DNA from: Callipepla californica brunnescens
Lineage: Eukaryota; Chordata; Aves; Galliformes; Odontophoridae
Direction of reading: 5' to 3'
DNA length: 64,000 nucleotides
Assembly (NCBI GenBank): GCA_023055505.1
Contig: JALIRH010000001.1
Span: 12,829,467-12,893,466 of the forward strand
In this document: piece after piece, positions 35,891-49,367 of the stretch
Layout: each line of letters begins with the position of its first letter
Numbering within the stretch: the stretch's first letter is position 1
Translations under genes and position numbers: made by a program
Notes under the pieces: model-generated
Database searches by the model: none
What the model was told of the DNA's origin: nothing
Seen by the model: only the letters and a program-made list of their open reading frames with translations

Positions 35891-38800
35891 TAGATGACCC
35901 TCTTGTAAAGGCACCACAGATCACACCTTATGTGCATAGTCTTAAACCAAAAGCTGATGCTCTTTAGAGTTATGATATTAACTGAACTCTTTTTCATCAT
36001 CACCTCATTTAAACCATCAATAACATATTCAGTTTTCACCCTCAGTTTTCTCTTTGTCTCTTTCTTCCTACTGCCACTTCTTCAATAATCCTTCCAAAAA
36101 AGTTGCTGATACTCACAACTTACCAGACTGATGCAGAACCTTAGCCTCTGCAGTGAGGCCACAGATAGGGGCCATAGATGTACCTGTTATATAAATAAAG
36201 CATACAGTTATCACTGAAGAGTTGAAATGTCTCCCAAACAACTTTCTTCCTATGCTGACTTTGACACCTACAGGACAAACGTTATTACTAAATGTTTACG
36301 GGGTACTGTAAAGGTGAGAGGACATAAACTAATTCTTTTTACTGTGAACAAACTGGATCAAAAAATCTTTGCCATCAATATTTGGGTAAATTCGGGGACA
36401 AAACATTTTATTCCAGGTATTCTGATGCCTAGAAAGAAAAAGAAAAAGGAAGAGGATGAAAGGGAAAGGGAAAGGGAAAGAAAAAACAGAGATTGAAAAA
36501 ATGTACTGTAGAGAAACAAAGTCAGTACTGATACCTCATAAAATCATAGAAGTACACTGGAAGTACTGAAATGAGCTAAAAACTTAGGAACAAATTGATC
36601 CAGTAGTAGGCTAGATAGATTTTAACTCATAGAATAAGAGAACCACTGGGACTTTGGTGTTTTATTATTGATGTTACATAAATTTTGCCTATATGTTCAG
36701 AAGGACAAAGTCTTTGGAAATATTAAGAAAAGTAGAAAAAAGGAAAGAGAATCAGAAGAAAGAAAAGAGCTATGACTTTTCCGTTATTTTCCGTGCTCAT
36801 GAACTTGGAATTCTGTGTTAGATTGTGAATGCCAGAATATACTAGACTGCAGAAATCTATGCCTTGCTATCAGCTGAAATCACTGTCTTTCTACCTAGAG
36901 GGTGCACAGACTTAGACCAAAGTCCTTGGTCAGATGTGTCCTTGCTGGGAGTAAAACAGCATGAGGTGCTTTTTTATTTCCCTGTGAGTAGGTATCATGT
37001 AGTATATCACATTGACAAGTTGACAACCATGTCACCATCTCTGAAGCAACTACTCATCTCTTTGTGCAGGTGAAGTTTAAATTATAGAGAGTTGATTGCT
37101 GTTTGAGTGCACTCCTCAGCTTATTAACAAGAATAGGAAAAGATCACTTGATGTTTTAACTAGATGGATTTATTCCACTGGGAATTTGAATAGACTCAAC
37201 AATAATTGTTGCTCTCAGATCGGATTTCATAATAAATCTGTTCTCAGAGCAGTGTCATCAACTTGAAGCTAAAGTTTCAGAATAAGATAGGTCCTTTATT
37301 TCATAGAAATACACAGCTGATTCAAAAACAGTGACCTGATAGTCAAATAGATCTTTGTCAACTTTAATGAAATACTGTACCAATTCCAGAACATCACCCA
37401 AAACATCATTTCAAAGGCAGGTTATTTGTTTTCTGCTGAGATTCCCTGTACAGTTGCTCAGAATAACATAGAAAGTGGCAAAAGATCCATGCCTTGAGAA
37501 TAGTCTGCTTTAATCAAGGTTGAACACTGACCTGAACAGAATAATGATTAGATTGAACAACAACTCATCAAAATCAGGGTTTGCCTTCTTTAACCTTTGA
37601 AAGACAGATGCGTGGAAAGGGGAGAAAGTGCTCAACTCAATAGTAAAACTTTTCCTTCATTGACAGAAAAGATATTTTGTGGAAACAATTTTCTCTGTAT
37701 TGGTACAATGACAATGGCAGTAAGCCAGGGAAAGCCTCTTGGAAAAGGACTGTACCAGTAAAATACTCAGATTTAACATAAGAAGGAAATATTTCATAGG
37801 CAAAAAGTATTTCAGGAATTAATGACATTTCTGTTCATTGCAAAGCTGAAGTAAATCCAGTTTTCTTCATTTAAATTTACTTTCTTGTAGAAGATTTTTG
37901 AACCCCAAAAATGTGGTCAGTGACACCTGTACTCTGTTGTCTCCTCCATGTACAGCAGTAGAATATGATCCTCTCACTTTTGCTCCAGCTGATCCCATGT
38001 TTATTGTGTTCCTGGATGCAGTAATGCAGTTTTGAGAGGAGGGAAAATAATTTTCTTCTTTCAGAGACAAAGAAAGTGGAGATTCTGCACCTGAGGAGAA
38101 ACTTAGAACCTTATCACCTGGGACAAGACTGTTTCTTGAACTGAGGAATCCCATGTCAATGGCATCACTTGGTGGGTACACCACCTGGCCTCTGTCTGCT
38201 CCTATAGAGTTTGCTGTCCTGTAGATCCAATTCTAAGTATTCCATCCCCGTGCAGATGACTTAGGTGCTCTAGGGAATTTCAAATGGCACTATGTGTTTT
38301 GTTCAGTTAACAGAAACTTGTCACTACATAATTATATAAAAATTGGATAGCCACCAATAAAGAACAGGGCTAAGTAAAGTGGATCCTGAGAGCATGGCTG
38401 TAAATACATTTTTCATGGATTCCCTCAGCAGACTGTAAGAGCTTTTACTAACAACAGGTGCCTTAATTTATTTAGCAGTTAACACTGAGGACCCAAAAAA
38501 TGCTTAGGCACAAGTTTATGGAAAACATTTTAGGTCACTTGTTTCTAAGATTACAACCTTACAAATAAGTTGGTACATAAGACAATAGTTAATCGAAAAA
38601 CTAAGCAGTGTCACCAGATTGGGAACATCCTAGCAAAATTAATTTGATGCATCTTATCTCATGAACTTGATTCAGATAGCACTCTGCTCAAAATTCTTGG
38701 TTTACTGTGTTTCAGAATAAATTATCCAATGCACAAACAGCATAGACCATGTGTACTGCAATTAGGCTGAGAGATTTTCACACATTATTTATCCCCTAAG

Positions 38801-39943
38801 CATGTATGCTACTTGCACCTTAACAATCCTTCAACATTCGTTATTTGCTATTACAGAATCAATTATCTGTAAAGAGAAACACTTGAACTTAAACTTTTTA
38901 TGGTGGCTGATCATTCAAGATGTGGACAAGTTAATAACTGTTTATCTCTTATTATTCACTTACTAAACTGAGAAAATTTTGATTGAGAAAATGGCTTTTT
39001 TATTCTGTTTTGATTTAGAAAAATAGAATGTGGCTTGTACCTATGTGGCTTTAATCACTTATCCCTTATATGTCTACAAAACATGGTAACTGAAGGTGAA
39101 TGTTGAAATTCTTCCCTATTTTCCAGATTTTCAAAGGTACCACACTGAGGTGACAGAAGCATTTATTTGTTATACCTGGAAAATGATCCCTTCAGATATT
39201 ATTACTGGGCCTGATGGCTAAATTTTCTATCTATTTTTCTGTCTCCATCTGGGAAAAAAAAAAAAAAAAGGACATTCTAGAAATATTGCAAGGTTGTCAG
39301 AACATAAATATTAACAGTTTTTCTTTTGGATTTCCAGCAACATCAGCAGAAGATTTAACTCATGAGTATGAATGTTATCTTGTCTCCTTGGAGACAGTGA
39401 TTGTAAGGTTGAAAGATCCTATTTTTCCATCTGAACTAAGCTCAGCTTGTAGGTGCTTTCTTCAGTAAGAAATACAGAAATGTCTCAGATTCCAGGGACC
39501 AAGATGAGTAAATATGTCTAGGTCAGATCTTCACTTTTGCAAGGTTCTCTCAACACTTCCTTTGTGTGTGCCTCTGGACACTGAGGTTCTATGGTAAACC
39601 TATATTACATCTTCATATGTTACCACAATCTTAAAATAGAATTCGCATTAATATTGCAATTTTGTTGAGAGTGAAACAACAGCAGCAAAGGCTCTCATGT
39701 CTGCTTTGTAACCTGATGTGACAGATCATAGCAGGGCCAAGACTGAACTTAAATAATAACATATACCTCTGTATCACCAGTTCTCCCAAAGATCAGTCAG
39801 ATGACTTGAAGAAACATGCAGTCAAAGTAAGTGAAAGGCATTGGGTAGGAGAATGTCAAAATACTTTAGATGTGGCAGAACTCTCAATGCTGTTTTGGGT
39901 GTCAAAACTTGAAAAAATCTCTTTGCTGTTAAGTAAATCTGAA
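35891..39943. other. Unique DNA, no gene recognised
   Basis: Contains purine-rich low complexity at 36430-36485 (GGGAAA units) and a 16-A run at 39254-39269. The 105-codon minus-strand frame at 37867-38184 and the 89-codon plus-strand frame at 36227-36496 have no recognised family; the latter ends in the simple purine repeat. Confidence 0.55.
36430..36486. repeat. Purine-rich simple repeat (AAAGGG type)
   Basis: A run of A and G only for most of its length, with four adjacent GGGAAA-like units. It encodes the Lys/Glu/Arg-rich end of an otherwise unremarkable frame. Confidence 0.8.
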
Positions 39944-41550
39944 AATCTTCATGGCCCTCCTCTGGAACTGTCCCAATAGCTCTAACACTTTTGCTGCTTG
40001 AGGTGCCCTGGGCCTGAATAAAGTGTTCTAGATGGGGCCTTACAAGGACAATATAGGCAGATAGTCATCTGACTCTCCCTGTTGGACACCTCTCTTGTGT
40101 TGCAGTCCAGGGTACAGTTGGTCTGGGCTGCAAGTGCACACTTCTATTTCATGCCCACCTTTTTCTTCACTTGCACCCCCAAGTCCATCTCCACAGGGCT
40201 CTTGCCCAGGAGTTCTTCTCCCAGACTGTACACATACATGGGATTGCCCCAACTAAAGTGCCACGTCTTGCACTTAGACTTGTTGAACCTCACTATATTC
40301 ACCTGGGCCCACTTTTCAAGCTTGTCCAGGTCCCTCTGGATGTCATCCCTTCCTTCTGTTTTATTGACTATACCATATAGCTTGTTGTCATCAGGAAGCT
40401 TGATTTCACTGTTAGGTTATGGATGAAGATGTTGAAGAGTACTGGTCCCAAGATGGACCCCTGGAGGACACCACTCATCACTGTCCTCCACATGGGCAAC
40501 TCTGGCTACAACCATCCAACCAGTAACCTATCCACTAACACACCTTTCAAACCTTTATCTCCCTAATACAGTGATAAGGATATTAGAGTGGAATCATGTC
40601 AAAGTTCTTGCACAAGTACAGGTAGAAAATGACTCTTGCCCTTCACTGGCATACCTATGCCAGCACTCTGTTATAGTAGGCCAACAGGTTGGTCAGCTAT
40701 GATCTGCCTTTGGTGAAGCCATGCTGGTTCTCTGAGATTGCCTCCTCATTTTACATGTTATTTTTCATACCCTTTGCCAAGTTTAGTCCCATCTGCACCT
40801 TGGCTTCCTTGATCTCATCTCTACATGTCTAGATGGCATTCCTGTATTCTACCCAGGCCACAGATCCCTGCATTCACTGCCTATGTATGTTCCTCTTTTC
40901 CCTCAGTTTTACCTGCAGGTCATATTCATCCATGCTTTTTTTTCCTGCCTCCTCTTCTTGATTTCTTATGCTGGGGAATGGAGAACTCTTGTGCTCCTTG
41001 AAGATCTGAGAGCTTTCTTTACTCTTTCCCTGTGGACAGTTTTCCAGAGGATTTCATCCAATAATTCCTTAATTAATATTACCCATCTCAAGGTCCTGAT
41101 TTATCTCTTTGTCAGTCCCATGCTCTTTGAGATCACAAACTCAACCAGACCATGGTCACTACAGCCCAGACTGCCACCGATCTTAACTTCTTTAATGGGT
41201 TCTTCTGCACTAGTGATCACTAGTCTAGTAACACTTCTCTATTTCCTGGATTACTTGGAATCCACTGTGTTGTGTTCCCAGTGGGCCTTCAGGTGGTTGA
41301 AATACTGCATCAAGATGAGAGGCTGCAAGTGCAGTGCTTCATGTAGTTGATGCAAGAAGGCCTCAACCACAGGCTCCCCATCCTGTAGATGACTCCCACC
41401 ACCAGCTTTCCTTTGTTGGTCTGATACCTAATTTTTATCCACAAGCTCTTGACCTGATTAGACCTGCTTCTCAGCTCTTAGCAATCTATTCATTTTCTAT
41501 CGTTGAGGGCACCTCCTCTGCTTCTTTTTCCCTACCTATCTTCTTCAGTT
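39944..41550 (-). mobile_element. CR1 LINE, minus strand, RT motifs visible, internal deletion
   Basis: This is the longest CR1 here (~1.6 kb). On the minus strand I read FNKSKCK (about 40268-40288), SGVLQGSILGPVLFNIFI (40422-40475), which matches the CR1 RT block SGVPQGSVLGPVLFNIFI, and KLPDDNKL at about 40381-40404. The last is the catalytic F/YADD site with both aspartates kept (codons at 40387-40392). Further 5' in the element the text near 41120-41170 matches the upstream ORF2 region. A jump at about 40755-40790 joins two distant parts of the usual CR1 order, so several hundred bases of RT are deleted. Stops and frameshifts make it inactive. The 155-codon plus-strand frame at 40883-41350 is antisense to it. 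Confidence 0.87.
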
Positions 41551-43454
41551 ATTTAAATTTCATCAAAATTCATTAACATTTTCTAACATAGTACATTTTT
41601 ATCTTAATTTGCTTTTTTTAATTACAAGAATTGTTCTATCTGCAAGACTCCCAACAAAGCAAAATCATAATTTTCTTTAAAATGCATCTATGAAATGATA
41701 TGTATAAAGAAATGATGTAGGCATATACTGTTTCCAGTACTTAAGCCTTTGGAAAAGGAAGATATTTTGATCACATTTTTCACTAACAATTACACACAAA
41801 TATTTCATTTGATAGTTTGTCTGAGAATCTCAACAATAGTTCAACACATTGAAAAGTCTTATTAGAGGATTCTTAATACAATTTCCAGTTTCTGTATTTC
41901 TAAATTTTAATACTCTGTGACATGAAGATAATGAAAAATGTATAAAATATTTTAGTTTTGTGGGTTTGTTTTATTTTGTTTTACATGCTTTTTTCTTCTT
42001 TGTGTGTATGTGCGTATTCAATGTGCTACTTATATTAAATACTTGGAAGATGGTCATTGCATTGACTTACATTTCAGAATCCTGAAAAGAAGATATTTTA
42101 ATAGTATTTAGCAGCCATGTTTCTGAGATGAATTTGCAAAGATAAACATTACTTGAATATCTAAAAATCATGTTCTCAAGCAACATGAAAAAAATACATG
42201 AATATTACTAGAAGAAACTAAAATGCTTAAATGGACTAACTCTATGTGAAGATTAATAATATCTCATAAGAATTTCCTACTGACATATTTTTGGTATGTA
42301 ATTTTCAAATAACATTCACTAACTTTCGCAGGTCCTTCAAAGATCTGCGTTTCTGAAATGTTTGCCTTTCTTCTGGCATATGGAGTCATTGGAAAAAATA
42401 TTTGAAACAATACCAATTGTGTTTAATTATTCATAATGCTACTGAACTTGTATTAGTATTCAATGTGACTCTAGATTAATATTGAGTAGTGGTTGTGGTG
42501 ATGTTTCCAGATCTAGTTTGCTCTTTGAAGCTTATACCTTTGTACTCAGCCCATTTCCTAAGGGACAGGGTGATATTGGCAGGCCAGCAGAAATGGTAAT
42601 TTTGTCATAACTGCACAGCAAAAGATGAGGTGCTCTAGTGGGAGACTAAAAACAGTCTAGAGTTTAATTATAGGCTGTAAATCCATGAACTGTGAAGAGG
42701 GAGAACACTAGACTATCCATTTCGCATTCATTTGTGAGTCATTATTAACAGAAACACTTCAGTGTTATAAAAGATAAAACTTAACATGGTAAGTATTGCA
42801 TTTATCTCACCTAAGAAGTCATAAGCTGTTATAAAAATGAAATAACTACTTTTATAGGCTTACAGTAAATCTGAAAACAGATTTCTAGTTCATGTAATAG
42901 ATGCGTTCTAGAACTACACTTTTTTGAACTTTACTTTCTCCATAGACTGCTTTTGTGTGGAGAATTTAACCCTACTGCAACAATTTTCAACTTTTCTAGT
43001 AGAAAGAATCAAGTTAAATAAAGGTGACTGATAAACAATACGAAAAGAATAACTGAAATTCTTTATACTAGGTTCTGAAAGTTGAGAAAATAAGCATCTG
43101 AAACAGTTAATGACATAGGTATATAAATAGCTTCAATAAAATAGAATACTCTTTTCACTCTCACTGTCAGCAACAGTAAATAGTGCGATTACCAGCCAAG
43201 TGATAAGGGTATATAAGAATTGAAGAAGCAAATGCTTAATTGAAAAAGCTTGGATGGTGAATTCACAGAGCTGCTTGGTATGTACCAGATATGCTTGCAG
43301 AGCCACACTAACAGTTTTGATATTTGTTTTTACTGCAGGTAAGTAACAGTTTCATTTCCTGTTTATGATTTTCAGAGTATTTATTCTATTTTAAACGTTG
43401 TAATGAAAAAAAAAAAAAGTGTGAATGCAAAACCATATGTTCCAAATTTAGTAT
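41551..43454. other. Unique AT-rich DNA, nothing recognised
   Basis: No gene or repeat that I can name, apart from a 13-A run at 43406-43418 just before the next LTR. Confidence 0.6.
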
Positions 43455-43841
43455 TGTCATGGTTTTATGATTTTTGTTATTGGTATTCCACATCATAACA
43501 ACATGTAGTGCATTGAGAGTTAAAGAGTTAATTCTCCAGCTCCACGGAACTCGATAGCTCCAGGTACATATGTCTCAGAAGAGAACTACCAGAGGACCTA
43601 GTGTTTCTTCACGTTTTTCCGTTTTCCACTCAGAAGGAAAGATAAAAACTCTGTGACACGAGACATAGGCTCTTTCCTCTCAGATTGACCCAGCAGCAGG
43701 TGATCAGTAGCCATCTCGTCTTCAGGATATAGCATAAGGCCTTCAGTTTTTCAGACACTCTCACTCCTGGGGCATGGGTACATGGGTCCCCTGCACCAAT
43801 TGTTGTGGAACTGGGCCAAACCAGCCAGTAAAATGCTGACA
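43455..43841 (+). mobile_element. Solo LTR (family A) with internal deletion, plus strand
   Basis: Begins TGTCATGGTTTTATG and ends GCTGACA, as in the complete copy at 23206-23779, and keeps the TATA-like box at 43641-43648. It is only 387 bp because about 170 bp are absent after 'cactctc' at 43756-43762, corresponding to roughly 23528-23702 of the full copy. That removes the AGTAAA block and the pyrimidine tract. CpGs are mostly changed to TG or CA, so it is older. The flanks AGTAT and GTTAT share three of five bases; a decayed duplication is possible but not certain. Confidence 0.88.
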
Positions 43842-46800
43842 GTTATGATGAGGTTAAGACCGTTTTTACAGAGTTTTTATTGTAAACTTCCATCAGTTTT
43901 CTGAATCTAGAATTGGCAGTTGTCCTATAATTTTTACTTTAGCAAGAAAACAGAATTAACTAAGAGCAGTTTTGATTGGAAAGTGTTAAAATGTTTTTTG
44001 GACATTTTATTTTTGTTGTTTTGTTTTCTTTGGTTGGTTGGTTTTGTTTTAATAATATTAATGGTTTCCTAGTTAATTCAATCTGATTTTTACAGTTTGG
44101 TACAGATGCTTGTCTAACACAACACTTTTCTAGAATGGAAAAAATCGTTATGGTGGTGATCAGTGTAGTATGCCTTTCATTTACTTGTACAACTTTTACT
44201 GACACAGACCTACAGGAGGACAGAACAATGTTATTCACCCTATCTGTGACCAATGAACTGACTACTTTTAGCACTGAAGGTGCCAGCTTAGTTATTAACA
44301 GTTTTTCAAGAATTAGCTCATGCATAGAGAAAAACTTGTAAAAGTCTAAATCATGGAAATTCCAGAACCTCATTGTAAAACTTGTGTTTTTATCACATAG
44401 TTCCTTAAATGCTCCAGTCATAGTCTTTGCCAAGGGCAGGATATGCTAATCAAGACGAAGAATGATATGGTAATTGACTATGCCTTCTAATTGATATCAT
44501 CATTTTTTTCTGATTCAAGGAAAGCAGTTAAGTTCAAAGGGCATCCACTTAAGAAAGACTTCTATACTACTTCTGTTTTCTACTGGATTATTTCCAGATA
44601 AAATCAGTCATTCAGGTCACAGAAGTTGCCAAATAAATTCTACAAAATTGGCAGTGATTGATCATTCAGAATTTCTTCCTTGTTTGTTAACAATAACAGA
44701 AAAGAACAAAACCACAAATGATCAACTCTGCGTTCCTCATTAAATATCACTGCAATCCATACAAATGAACTAGAGGATATCGAAAGAGTTAAGTGTCAGC
44801 TAAAGACCACTGTACTAATACCGAAAAAAATAAATATACTCATTTTTCATTAAAACTTTTTCATTACAAAATAAAAATCTACTATTTCAGTGCTTATTTT
44901 TAAATTAAATAATAAACTACTTTTACAGAGCTTTGAAATCATCTGAGTCGCAGTTGTAAATCTGGCTTTACTAAAGCTTAATCCAGATTTCTACACATCA
45001 ATTCACTTTCTTTCTGAGATATGTCTAATTCACTGTGGTGAAATTTTCTTTTTTTCTAAAAATGGTTCCACAGCAGTGTATGGGACAAAGTGTCAAACCA
45101 CAACATCTTTCTATTTCCCCAGAGAACTGTGTAATCTAATTAAAAGCAATCCTATAATTACTTTTTCAATAACTGAGGCACTTTCCAACTGCTTCTCACA
45201 AAAGCTTCCAAGACAACCTCACTTTCAACCAGTCATTGCAATTAACAGTGTAACAGACAGTGTGTGTATGTGTTGTCAGACTTCAGAATAAAAGCAATAA
45301 AAGAAGAGTTACTACTTTGGAGAAGAAAATTGCAACGAACATTTTCCAGCCTTGCTAGGCTAATGGTGCTGAATGAATGTAGGTTCCATGTAAGCTTTAT
45401 ATAATGCCAAAAGTGCAAAGGAGTCATTCTCACAACACAGATTACACAGCCTATCAGAGTGTGGCTGAAATGTAAATGTAATCCCTTCCTTACGCTATTT
45501 TTACCTATTTTAGACTTGTAATTCCTTCTTTCTCTAATATTCACAGTTTACAAACACTAATGAGCAATATGCTATAATTGTCCATTCTGGACTGCATAGC
45601 AGCCGGTACAAAGTTGCACTGGCCCAAAATTTTTCTACTATTCAGTGGCTTACATTTAAAAGATGCTTAATTTTGAGTTCATCCAGATTGAAAGTCCAAG
45701 GCAAATTTAGGAACTGCAATCTACCTAGGTATGAAAAAATCAAATCCACTGAATTTTACATCAATCAAGAACTGGTCGAGAATTTTGCACTAATCAAAAT
45801 TAACAGAAATTCCTTAAACCAAGTTAATTAATACTTTTTATTTAATGTGATTATTTATAATAAATGCAGTTCTATATCTGCCTCTTCTTGTGCACATTTC
45901 CATAACACTCACTTTTTACTTCAGTGCAAGCGTTTATTTCATTTTGTAGGAGAATAATTTAGAGATGACAGTGATTCTGTGCCCCAAAGTTATTTTCATA
46001 GATAGTTCATCTATTTGAGTTTAGTATTCTGCATATAATCTAGCTGAGGTGCCTCTAGCTATTTTATTCATTTGTAAACTTCTTGAGAACATAACAAAGA
46101 TGACAGCAATTGCTTGTATTTCTGTACACTGCTTAGATATTTTTGCTTGATTAGTTTTCAGAAGCAGAGTGTCCTTTACTTTTCTCTCCATGTTTGACTC
46201 TTTTGTCTTCTCTCATTTCTAGTTTTCTATCTCTTTCAAAATGTGTAGGTTAGTCCTTAAAAAAACCTTAAAATCTGTGATCGAACTGTAGGTTTTGAAG
46301 TCACAAAGGAATAAATGCTGAGACATTTTCCCTGGCCAAGTCTTATCTTCATCCAGAATCACTTTAATAATTCTCCTTTCCCCTTTCTCCTTTCCTTGCT
46401 GTCATCTTCTACATGTTGTAAAAGTGACTTCAGAAGAACTTTTCATATAATTAATTCATTATGGTGGTTTTATATATGCAGCATACTCAGCAGCCTCAGA
46501 CCCATGATTTTTCTGGCTCCTTCACTTTATTTCTTAGTACCTTTTACCTGTTCCACCATGATATTTAAATATACTTAACAAATCCCTTAAGATTAAATAC
46601 TCAGGATGTGCTTTATTTTCTAACATACCCAGTCCAGATTAGCCACTGAAATAAACAGCAGTTTTAAGAGCTCAATATCTAGAACAGAATATCTAACTCA
46701 ATGCCTAGAATTTACTGAAATGATTCCTCTTCCTGTTTGCATAACTTGTTGAATTGTCTCAGAAAGTAACAGGTATATAATTGTTAAAAGTGTAAATATT

Positions 46801-47443
46801 AATAGATTATTTAATGTCCAAATTATTCTAGGAACTTGTTAGCTGTTTCAAAGAGACCTCTTATTGATACTAGTATTTTTTACTCCTTACAACACAGGAA
46901 ATGCTTATCCTACTAAAGGCCACAAAAGAAGGTGCTTTCAATTTGGTAAAAAGTTTATCAGAATACTCTGAGACCTGTTGAACTAAATATCTGTTTTGGA
47001 ATAAACCTCATTGCCCAACACGTTCGCATGCTCTGCATGTTGGAAAATTACAAGTACCTGCTCAAGTCCTTAATTTATTAACGGACTATATTAATTTCAC
47101 TGAATCCTGTTCTTTTCATACTAAACATACAAAACACATAACAGATCAACCAGTAACAGAAAAATACTATTTTTTTCTGAACCCCTCTTTCTTGTGTAGT
47201 ATTTATTTATATGATAAAAACATAAATTCAGTACATATACTGAGGAAATAACAAACTGCTAATATTTCTCATTTTACTGCGTTTGAATGATCATTTTCTT
47301 ATATATGAAATACATGGGATGTTAAATAATTTGTAATTGATAAGAAAGACAAGGAGACATGTTATACAACCCATTAAGTCCTTCTTATTTTTGCAGCCAA
47401 ATCTATTTTTATTTATCTTGGACAAAAATGTCATCTTTAACAT
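43842..47443. other. Unique DNA, one weak coding candidate at 43960-44433
   Basis: AT-rich with no named repeat. Bases 43960-44433 are open on the minus strand for about 157 codons. On the plus strand 44135-44341 is an ATG frame of 68 codons that starts like a signal peptide. Neither resembles a family I know (see findings). Confidence 0.5.
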
Positions 47444-47553
47444 AATCATAGAATCCTAGAATCACCAGTGAAGGAAAAGACCTCCAAGAGCAACCAGTCC
47501 AACAGTCAACCTACCACCAATATTTCCCTACTAAACCATGTCCCTCAGTACAA
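47444..47553 (-). mobile_element. CR1 3' terminus, minus strand
   Basis: The plus-strand sequence opens with 'aatcatagaatcctagaatcac', two 8-mer tail units. It continues with 'gaaaagacctccaagagcaaccagtccaac' and 'accatgtccctcagtac', the complement of the last 110 bp of a common bird CR1. A 128-codon frame that begins in it (47468) runs on into unique sequence and is not credible. Confidence 0.85.
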
Positions 47554-49367
47554 CAACAAATGTAAAATGTGCTACCATCAGTACTTTTTTCTTTTCTTAA
47601 ATGTCAATAGAAATGCTGTGCACAGAGGTGTGTGGAATACAATTTTGCTGTGTTTGGAGCACATTTTTGCTGCCATTTACCATCTTTTCCACTTTCTGGT
47701 GGTGTTCTTCATCAAGCTCCCTGTCTACCATAACGTGTTCTTATATCAAATCCAGTCAGGAAGTGTACATGGCAGATACATGATCCATGTGCCAAAGCAT
47801 GGAACATTATTATTTTTTAAGCAATGGAACAAGTCTAGATACCTGAAGCTCTAATTTTTATCATTTATCAAATGTTTTGCCAGCCATGAAAAGGAAGGAT
47901 AAGTAGTTGACTACATACTCAGCATGGAATCTGCCTCCACATTGCTGTTTTTACTTACAGAGTAAATGTTTTGAAAATATAAACTTTTGAGTTTTGAGGT
48001 ATTTTATTTCCAGTATTTTGCAATCAAAGGCTTTCCAAAGCTCCTAATGAGATTTGTATGCATATTGATCAGAGGAATATGACCTACATGGCAATGCAGA
48101 TTGACCATGTATACCCATGGTCACTGTGATTGCACTGTGATGCACAAACTGGTCAAAAATTCATTCACAGACCATTAATCAGAAATTAGAAATAAAGAGA
48201 ATTCTCTCTGCCACTTAACAGCAGTTGGGTTTTATTGGTTGCTATTCAGCTAATGGAAGTATTACAGTGCTCTTTACGGAGATCATCTATCCATTGGGCA
48301 AGCTGCACTGTTGGAGCCTTGTATGTTATTTGACTGGAGTACTGATGTTCTTAACAGAGAAGAGGGTATGTAGTCATATCCCAAGATTTAAAGTTGATAA
48401 TTTGTTTGTTACTGGCTCATCTAGATAGAGAATAGAGAATAGACAAAAACAAGCAAACAAACTGCGCACAACTAAAAAATAAAAGCCTATTTTTTTTAAT
48501 TATTTTTCTTGTTATTATATTGCAGATTTCATTCATTTTTTACCCCAATGGTTCAGATACACTTATTTCATAAGGATATGCTAGTGAAGAACTGGATGCT
48601 CTTTACTTGTCCCAAATGCTATTATAAAACTGTACTTTATTATTAATAGTGCATTTGAATGTTCAAATGTATATGTTGAATTCATAGGGAGAAATTGTCA
48701 CTGATGTGGGTAAAGTGAGGTGTGCTTTAGTGTTATTTTAACATTTAAGGCTTTTCACAGAAAAAGTCATTCCTTGTAAGGATAGCATTTGTCATCACCA
48801 TAACTCTTTACTTTCTAGTGTCTCTGGATGCTTCTTTCCAAGTAATAGGCTTTCAGCTTCACGTACTATCTTAAGGTATGTATTAATGCTTCTTCTCTGA
48901 TAATAATGTATAGATTAAAGCAGATGTATAAAATGGATGGCCATATTTCGATTCAGGGATCCACTTAGTTGTATATAGGGTCCTGCAACTCATGATAAAG
49001 AGCATTATGACAGCTGATGAAAGTAAGCTCTAAGTACTCTTTTGTGCAATCTTAATTCCGAAAAGAAAACAATATGTATGCTAGGAAGACTATGTATGTA
49101 AAACTGTATTTTTTATTTTATTCCAGATTCTAAGGAGCCTAAAAAAAAGTTAAAATTGTAATCAGAAAATAATTCTGTTTAAGACAGTTATTTCTTGTCC
49201 TACTTAGTGTGGCAGACAAGGAATTGCAAAAATTAGAGAAATAACAGCTTTCTACTTTATGCTTGGTTTCAGTTGAGATTTCTCTCCATGTCACATAAAG
49301 TAGCCTAAGTTTCTTCTATGAATTGAATGAGGAAAGAGTTCAGCTTTCATCTTGTCAAATGGCAAAA
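47554..49367. other. Unique AT-rich DNA, nothing recognised
   Basis: No repeat family or exon that I can identify. Confidence 0.6.

Noticed and set aside
40883..41350. 155-codon plus-strand frame
   Set aside because: It lies wholly inside, and antisense to, the CR1 element at 39944-41550, whose RT motifs are on the minus strand.
43842..43960. Start of an internal retroviral region after the 43.5-kb LTR
   Set aside because: No primer-binding site or gag-like reading frame follows the LTR end; the copy is a solo LTR.
47468..47854. 128-codon plus-strand frame
   Set aside because: It starts within an antisense CR1 3' end and runs into unique AT-rich sequence with no motif.
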